DNA from: Mycobacterium angelicum
Lineage (GTDB): Bacteria > Actinomycetota > Actinomycetes > Mycobacteriales > Mycobacteriaceae
Length of the DNA: 64,000 bases
Assembly (NCBI RefSeq): GCF_002086155.1
Contig: NZ_MVHE01000016.1
Span: 23,443-87,442, forward strand
Reading direction: 5' to 3'
The notes under the pieces are model-generated. The model saw nothing but the letters and a program-made list of their open reading frames with translations. It made no database searches and was not told where the DNA came from. How positions within the stretch are numbered: position 1 is the stretch's first letter; each line of letters opens with the position of its first letter. The translations under genes and the position numbers were made by a program. Below are positions 60,071 through 64,000 of this stretch, piece by piece.

Positions 60071-60130
60071 GCGAGCGCGCGCAGAATGCCAGCCACAGCG
60101 GCGTGTCCCCGTACGAACACGCACGCTCGC
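60071..60130. terminator. Nested GC-rich hairpin between converging genes
   Basis: GCGAGCG (60071-60077) pairs with CGCTCGC (60124-60130); inside, GCGTGT (60101-60106) pairs with ACACGC (60117-60122) around CCCCGTACGA. It lies between the stops of the MBL-fold gene and the SHOCT gene. Similar sequence recurs between mycobacterial genes as far as I recall; whether terminator or dispersed repeat is unsettled. Confidence 0.45.
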
Positions 60131-60146
60131 GGCCGAGAAGGCTACG

Positions 60147-60881
60147 TCACTCGCCGAGGACCCGCCGCTTCTCGGCCTGAAATTCCTCTTCGGTCAGCGC
60201 TCCCGAATCCCGCAGTGCCGCCAGGGTTTTGAGTCGCTCGAGCCGGACGCCGTCATCAGTGGGTTCGTAGGCCGCGACCGGCTGTGGAGGCGACAGGTCG
60301 TGCAGGTACGGGCTGCCCGACGGCCTGGCGACCGCGGCCGATACGGCCGTGCGCCTGGCGCGAGACAACCACATCACCGACAACGCCAAATCGATCAGGC
60401 CGACCACGAACACTGCGACGAAAACCCACACCAGATAGCCGTAGGAACTCTGGTGACCGAAAGCCAGTCGCGGGTTGATGTATCCGTTGACTTGGCCGTC
60501 CGTAGTGACGTCGTAGGTTCCTTCGGCGGGAACGTGCACCATCCATACCCGCACGTGTGCGTCATTGTTGACCGTCGTTGTGCTGCCGATACTTTCCGTC
60601 ACCGCGGGTTGCGGCATGCCCTCGGGGGGCTTGATCGTGATCCCCAGCGGCGGCACCGGCAGGCCGCCGCCATCGCCGATCACCAACGTATGCAGGCTGA
60701 CGGTGACCTCGCCGGCCGGTAGGTGCACACTGCCCGTCCCCGGGATCGGCACCTCACCGTAGGCGTTGTACTTATCGAGAAAGAAAGCATTGAGCACCAG
60801 GGTGACGATGAAGCCGCCCACCGCTACCACCAGCGTCACCACCGCCATAGCCAGCGACACCTTTGCCAGCCGTCTACCCAT
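60147..60881 (-). CDS. Two-helix membrane protein with C-terminal SHOCT motif
   Basis: 244 residues from the ATG at 60881. N-terminal transmembrane helix ([24 protein letters not shown]), an extracytoplasmic beta-rich domain of about 120 residues with [12 protein letters not shown] and [14 protein letters not shown], a second helix ([26 protein letters not shown]), and a cytoplasmic tail ending in a SHOCT motif ([30 protein letters not shown]). Function unknown; SHOCT often helps oligomerisation. Confidence 0.82.
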   Translation of the reverse strand: MGRRLAKVSLAMAVVTLVVAVGGFIVTLVLNAFFLDKYNAYGEVPIPGTGSVHLPAGEVTVSLHTLVIGDGGGLPVPPLGITIKPPEGMPQPAVTESIGSTTTVNNDAHVRVWMVHVPAEGTYDVTTDGQVNGYINPRLAFGHQSSYGYLVWVFVAVFVVGLIDLALSVMWLSRARRTAVSAAVARPSGSPYLHDLSPPQPVAAYEPTDDGVRLERLKTLAALRDSGALTEEEFQAEKRRVLGE

Positions 60882-60970
60882 CCACGCAGTGTAGAAGGCG
60901 ACTGCACGGCAGCGGCAGCGAGGCAAAGCGCACACTGGGGAACAAAGCAACCGGAAATGGAGTGATACGC

Positions 60971-61918
60971 ATGGCTAACGATCTTGTCGCCACGGTGCCC
61001 GATCTGACCGGCAAGCTTGCGATCGTGACCGGAGCCAACAGCGGTCTGGGATTTGGATTGGCCCGCCGGCTGGCGGCGGCCGGCGCCGAGGTCGGGATGG
61101 CGATCCGCAATCGCGCCAAGGGCGAGGCGGCGATCAAGGAAATCCGCTCCACGATCCCCGACGCGAAGCTCACCATCAAAGCCCTCGACCTGTCATCGCT
61201 GGCGTCGGTTGCCGCCCTGGGGGAAGAACTCAACGCCGAGGGCCGTCCGATCGACATCCTGATCAACAACGCCGGCGTGATGACTCCACCCGAACGCGAC
61301 ACCACAGCCGACGGCTTCGAATTGCAGTTCGGCAGTAACCATCTCGGACACTTCGCGCTCACCGCACACGTCCTGCCGCTGTTGCGGGCCGCACAGCACC
61401 CCCGCGTCGTCTCGCTGAGCAGCCTGGCGGCCCGCCGCGGCCAGATCCATTTCGACGACCTGCAGTTCGAGAAGTCCTACAACCCGATGGCGGCCTACGG
61501 TCAGTCGAAACTGGCGGTGTTGATGTTCGCCCGTGAGTTGGACCGCCGCAGTCGCAAAGCCGGCTGGGGCATCGTGTCCAATGCCGCCCACCCTGGCCTT
61601 ACCAAGACCAACCTACAAATCGCCGGGCCGTCGCACGGCCGCGAAAAGCCGGCGCTGATGGAGCGGCTGTACAAGACGTCTTGGCGCTTCACCCCCTTCC
61701 TCTGGCAGGAGATCGACGAAGGCATCCTGCCGGCGTTATATGCGGCCGCCACGCCACAAGCCGAAGGTGGCGTGTTCTATGGCCCCCGCGGCTTCTACGA
61801 GACCGCCGGCGGCGGCGTGACCGAGGCCAAAGTCCCCGCCCGGGCCGCCAATGACGCTGACGGCCAACGACTTTGGGAGATCTCCGAGCAGCTCACCGGT
61901 GTGAGCTTCCCGCACTAG
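60971..61918 (+). CDS. Short-chain dehydrogenase/reductase
   Basis: 315 residues. NAD(P) loop [16 protein letters not shown] motif in [12 protein letters not shown], catalytic Ser in SLSSLAA and Y-x-x-x-K as YGQSK. Similar to retinol-dehydrogenase-like SDRs; corresponds to Rv2263. Its stop is followed two bases later by the start of the SABATH-type methyltransferase gene, so they are cotranscribed. Confidence 0.9.
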   Translation: MANDLVATVPDLTGKLAIVTGANSGLGFGLARRLAAAGAEVGMAIRNRAKGEAAIKEIRSTIPDAKLTIKALDLSSLASVAALGEELNAEGRPIDILINNAGVMTPPERDTTADGFELQFGSNHLGHFALTAHVLPLLRAAQHPRVVSLSSLAARRGQIHFDDLQFEKSYNPMAAYGQSKLAVLMFARELDRRSRKAGWGIVSNAAHPGLTKTNLQIAGPSHGREKPALMERLYKTSWRFTPFLWQEIDEGILPALYAAATPQAEGGVFYGPRGFYETAGGGVTEAKVPARAANDADGQRLWEISEQLTGVSFPH

Positions 61919-61920
61919 CC

Positions 61921-63012
61921 ATGGAACCCGATATGCGCGTGCCGCAATCGAGCATCGTGGTGCGCCCGGAGCCGATGGACAGCGCGACCTACACGCAGTC
62001 GTCGCGGCTGCAGGCCGCGGGTTTGGCGCCGGCCGTCACACTCTTTGCGGGCGCCGCCGAACAGGTTCCGCTGCCCCGGCCCCCGCAACCGATCGTCATC
62101 GCCGACTATGGCGCGGCCACCGGCCACAATTCACTCAAGCCGATGTCCGCGGCGATCGACGTGCTGCGCCAGCGCACTCGCTCTGATCACGCAATCCTGT
62201 TGGCGCACACCGACGTACCCGAAAACGACTTCACCGCACTGTTCCACACACTGGCCGAGGACCCGGACAGTTACCTGCACAAGGACAGCGCGAGTTTCCC
62301 GTCGGCGATCGGCCGGTCGTTCTACACCCAGATTCTGCCGACCAATACCGTCAACCTCGGCTGGAGTTCCTGGGCTGTTCAGTGGCTGAGCAAGATCCCC
62401 GCGCCCCTTCCCGACCACGTGCAAGTTGCCTACAGCAACGACGAGCAGGCCCGCGCGCCCTATGCCCGCCAGGCGGCCACCGATTGGCAGGATTTCCTGG
62501 CCTTCCGCGGACGCGAGTTGTGTCCGGCCGGGCGCCTGGTGGTGCTGACCATGGCCGTCCAGGAGGACGGCGAGTTCGGCTACCGGCCCTTGAACGAGGC
62601 CATCATGGCGGGTCTGCACGATCAGGTGCGCGAGGGTTGGTTGCGCCCCGAAGAGGTGCAACGCATGGCGCTTCCCATTGTTGCGCGCAGCGAGAAGGAC
62701 TTTCGCGCTCCGTTTGCGCCACGCGGGCGGTTTGAAGGCCTGGCGATCGATCACCTGGAGGTGTTCGATGCCCAGGACCGATTCTGGGCTCGCTTCCAAA
62801 AAGATGGCGACGCAGAAGCTTTCGGTGCGCAGTGGGCGGCGTTCGCGCGGGCCGCCCTCTTCCCCACCCTGGCGGCCGCTTTGGACATCGCGCGCCGCGC
62901 TGAATTCATTCAGCACTTGCAGGTTGCCGTTGCACAACGGCTGGCCGCCACGCCAGAGCCGATGCGGCTTCCGCTGGCCGCGATTGTGCTGGTCAAGCGC
63001 GGGCCGGGGTAA
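61921..63012 (+). CDS. SABATH-type carboxyl methyltransferase (FAMT-like)
   Basis: 363 residues from the ATG at 61921, directly behind the SDR. SAM site VIADYGAATGHNSLKP (plant SABATH: ADxGCxxGxNT), FYTQILPTNTVNLGWSSWAVQWLSKIP, equivalent to the plant '[27 protein letters not shown]' block in all but details, and a lid/substrate part with LEVFDAQDRFWAR. The plant enzymes methylate salicylate, benzoate or jasmonate. A mycobacterial member, FAMT of M. marinum, is reported to methylate free fatty acids, so this gene is probably its orthologue. Substrate not shown by sequence. Confidence 0.82.
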   Translation: MEPDMRVPQSSIVVRPEPMDSATYTQSSRLQAAGLAPAVTLFAGAAEQVPLPRPPQPIVIADYGAATGHNSLKPMSAAIDVLRQRTRSDHAILLAHTDVPENDFTALFHTLAEDPDSYLHKDSASFPSAIGRSFYTQILPTNTVNLGWSSWAVQWLSKIPAPLPDHVQVAYSNDEQARAPYARQAATDWQDFLAFRGRELCPAGRLVVLTMAVQEDGEFGYRPLNEAIMAGLHDQVREGWLRPEEVQRMALPIVARSEKDFRAPFAPRGRFEGLAIDHLEVFDAQDRFWARFQKDGDAEAFGAQWAAFARAALFPTLAAALDIARRAEFIQHLQVAVAQRLAATPEPMRLPLAAIVLVKRGPG

Positions 63013-63094
63013 CGAGCGTTTCGACATTGCGCCGCAGTGGTACCCCCTGCCCAGGGTCGGCTCAAAAATTGCAACTCCAACAGGGGGCGACAGC

Positions 63095-63613
63095 ATGGGC
63101 GAGCAGGACAGCGAACCGGACCAAGAACCGGTCGACAAAGCCGACAGCGATCGCACAAACGAGAACCCAGAACCCGACGACGAAGCCAAAGGAAAAGCCG
63201 CCGAAATGATGACGGCCTATGAATACCGGCCGACGCTGATTCTCCCCGGCACCGGCGGAGCCGTTTCCGGTACCGCGGTAGGCGATTGGCTCGACGACGA
63301 CGGCAATCCCAAGTACGCCGACGACGAGGATTCCCCGGCCAACAAGGCAAATATGTCGCAGGACGACGAAGCCAAGGATGAGAGCGCCGCCGAAAAGCCT
63401 TCCGAGGGCGAGGATTCCGGGGGTCGGGCCTCACATGTCGAGACGGGCAAGGGCGAGGACGGCAAGACCCGCGGCGAGGCGGCCGAGGAGCGCGAGAAGC
63501 AGAAGAGCGAACGCTCGATGGAAGAAATGGCCAAAGACGACAAAGAGTTCAACAAGAAAGCGATGGAGCTGGCCGGCGAAAAAACCGAGGGCGAAAAAGC
63601 CGAAGCCAAATAG
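63095..63613 (+). CDS. Acidic, highly charged disordered protein
   Basis: 172 residues from the ATG at 63095, with CAGGGGGC upstream. Apart from a hydrophobic core AYEYRPTLILPGTGGAVSGTAVGDWL (about residues 40-66) the protein is Asp/Glu/Lys-rich, without Cys or Trp outside the core, and probably unfolded. The C-terminal third is charged and helical (EEREKQKSERSMEEMAKDDKEFNKKAME). I do not recognise it. Downstream of the methyltransferase by 82 bp. Confidence 0.7.
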   Translation: MGEQDSEPDQEPVDKADSDRTNENPEPDDEAKGKAAEMMTAYEYRPTLILPGTGGAVSGTAVGDWLDDDGNPKYADDEDSPANKANMSQDDEAKDESAAEKPSEGEDSGGRASHVETGKGEDGKTRGEAAEEREKQKSERSMEEMAKDDKEFNKKAMELAGEKTEGEKAEAK

Positions 63614-63651
63614 TGTGCTGAGTGTGCCTCGAGACTGGCTCTTGAGACTGG

Positions 63652-64000
63652 CTAACGCAGCGGCGGCGCTGGGACTTTTGGTATCCCCGGCAGCGAAATG
63701 CCGGGAATCTGTGGAATCCCCGGAATCTGCGGGATCGGCGGCGGATTTGGCGGGGCGGGTGCTTGCGGAGCCGGCGGCTGTGTGGTCGCTGGCGGCTGAG
63801 TGGTCGCCGGCGGCTGGGTGGTTACCGGGGGTGTGGTGGTCACGGGCGGTGGGGTTGTGGTCGCCGGCGGCGGAGTGGTCTCGCTCGTAGGTGGCGGGGT
63901 TTCCGACGAAGGAGTTTCCGACGGCGGTGTTTCCGACGGCGGTGGAGCTGGCGCTTGCTGGGTTGGCGGGGCGGGCTGACCGGTCTCGGGAGTTTGCGAC
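63652..64000 (-). CDS. Pro/Thr-rich protein, C-terminal part
   Basis: Partial: open frame from the right edge to the TAG at 63652-63654. The visible 115 residues are almost only Pro, Thr, Ser, Glu and Gln, with a repeated PSETP unit followed by runs of TTTPPPV/TTQPPA and ending PQIPGIPQIPGISLPGIPKVP. This is the tail of a large Pro-rich protein like Rv2264c. The in-frame GTG at 63843 is internal. Confidence 0.7.
   Translation of the reverse strand, partial: SQTPETGQPAPPTQQAPAPPPSETPPSETPSSETPPPTSETTPPPATTTPPPVTTTPPVTTQPPATTQPPATTQPPAPQAPAPPNPPPIPQIPGIPQIPGISLPGIPKVPAPPLR

Noticed and set aside
63652..63843. A complete 63-residue Pro-rich protein
   Set aside because: The frame stays open to the window edge with the same repeats, so this is the C-terminus of a larger protein.
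63890..63960. Short repeats as a CRISPR array
   Set aside because: Units of 15 bp are contiguous without spacers and encode a Pro-rich protein.

Overview
This is a high-GC, gene-dense chromosomal window from a mycobacterium. Gene order, protein signatures and lipid genes match the Mycobacterium tuberculosis segment from dlaT (Rv2215) to about Rv2264c almost gene for gene. Genes absent from that M. tuberculosis block are interspersed, which suggests a non-tuberculous, probably slow-growing, species. This is a memory-based synteny comparison, not an alignment. No insertion sequence, phage or CRISPR array is visible.

Layout. 1-5.1 kb (+): end of dlaT, an SDR39U1-type epimerase, a flavodoxin-like protein, lipB, lipA and a DUF4191 membrane protein; a small DUF1622 gene lies on the minus strand. 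5.2-13.3 kb: nitrogen block with glnA1 (+), glnE (-) and glnA2 (-), interrupted by an F420-type oxidoreductase/thioesterase pair. 13.4-18.1 kb (-): two Hip1-type lipoprotein proteases/esterases and a wax ester synthase/DGAT. 18.2-25.6 kb: panB, a hemophore-like gene, a CYTH-CHAD protein, RNase P RNA (minus strand), a coupled P450/ferredoxin/2-oxoglutarate oxygenase operon, and a Tat-exported phospholipase C. 25.6-32.7 kb: a tightly overlapping minus operon (RNase H-phosphatase, zinc-ribbon protein, Nif3-like protein, cobC), then ptkA-ptpA-SURF1 (+) and cobD (-). 32.7-38.1 kb: two tiny membrane proteins, an MpaB-family oxygenase, a CDF transporter, a GMC oxidoreductase/small protein/epoxide hydrolase operon, and tRNA-Val. 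38.1-42.6 kb: ahpE, a DUF3052 protein, a lipoprotein and aceE. 42.8-49.6 kb (+): mabR and the FAS-II operon fabD-acpM-kasA-kasB-accD6. 49.6-50.3 kb: a decayed FAD monooxygenase pseudogene. 50.4-55.8 kb: glpD1, a TetR regulator, a divergent FAD-linked oxidase with a lipid kinase, and a secreted protein. 55.8-64 kb: DUF3145, beta-lactamase-like and methyltransferase genes, mscR with a metallo-beta-lactamase-fold partner, a SHOCT membrane protein, an SDR, a SABATH-type (FAMT-like) methyltransferase, an acidic disordered protein and the C-terminus of a Pro/Thr-rich protein.

How it fits together. dlaT and aceE encode E2 and E1 of pyruvate dehydrogenase; LipB and LipA supply the lipoyl cofactor. 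GlnE adenylylates GlnA1. The kas operon elongates meromycolate chains under MabR control. The least expected content is the P450/ferredoxin/PF09859-oxygenase operon next to rnpB, the shattered FAD monooxygenase behind accD6, the 9-bp in-frame repeat in a signal peptide, and the SABATH methyltransferase. Intergenic stretches over 300 bases are essentially absent: the longest non-protein stretch (21.10-21.78 kb) holds rnpB, and 49.61-50.41 kb holds the pseudogene.
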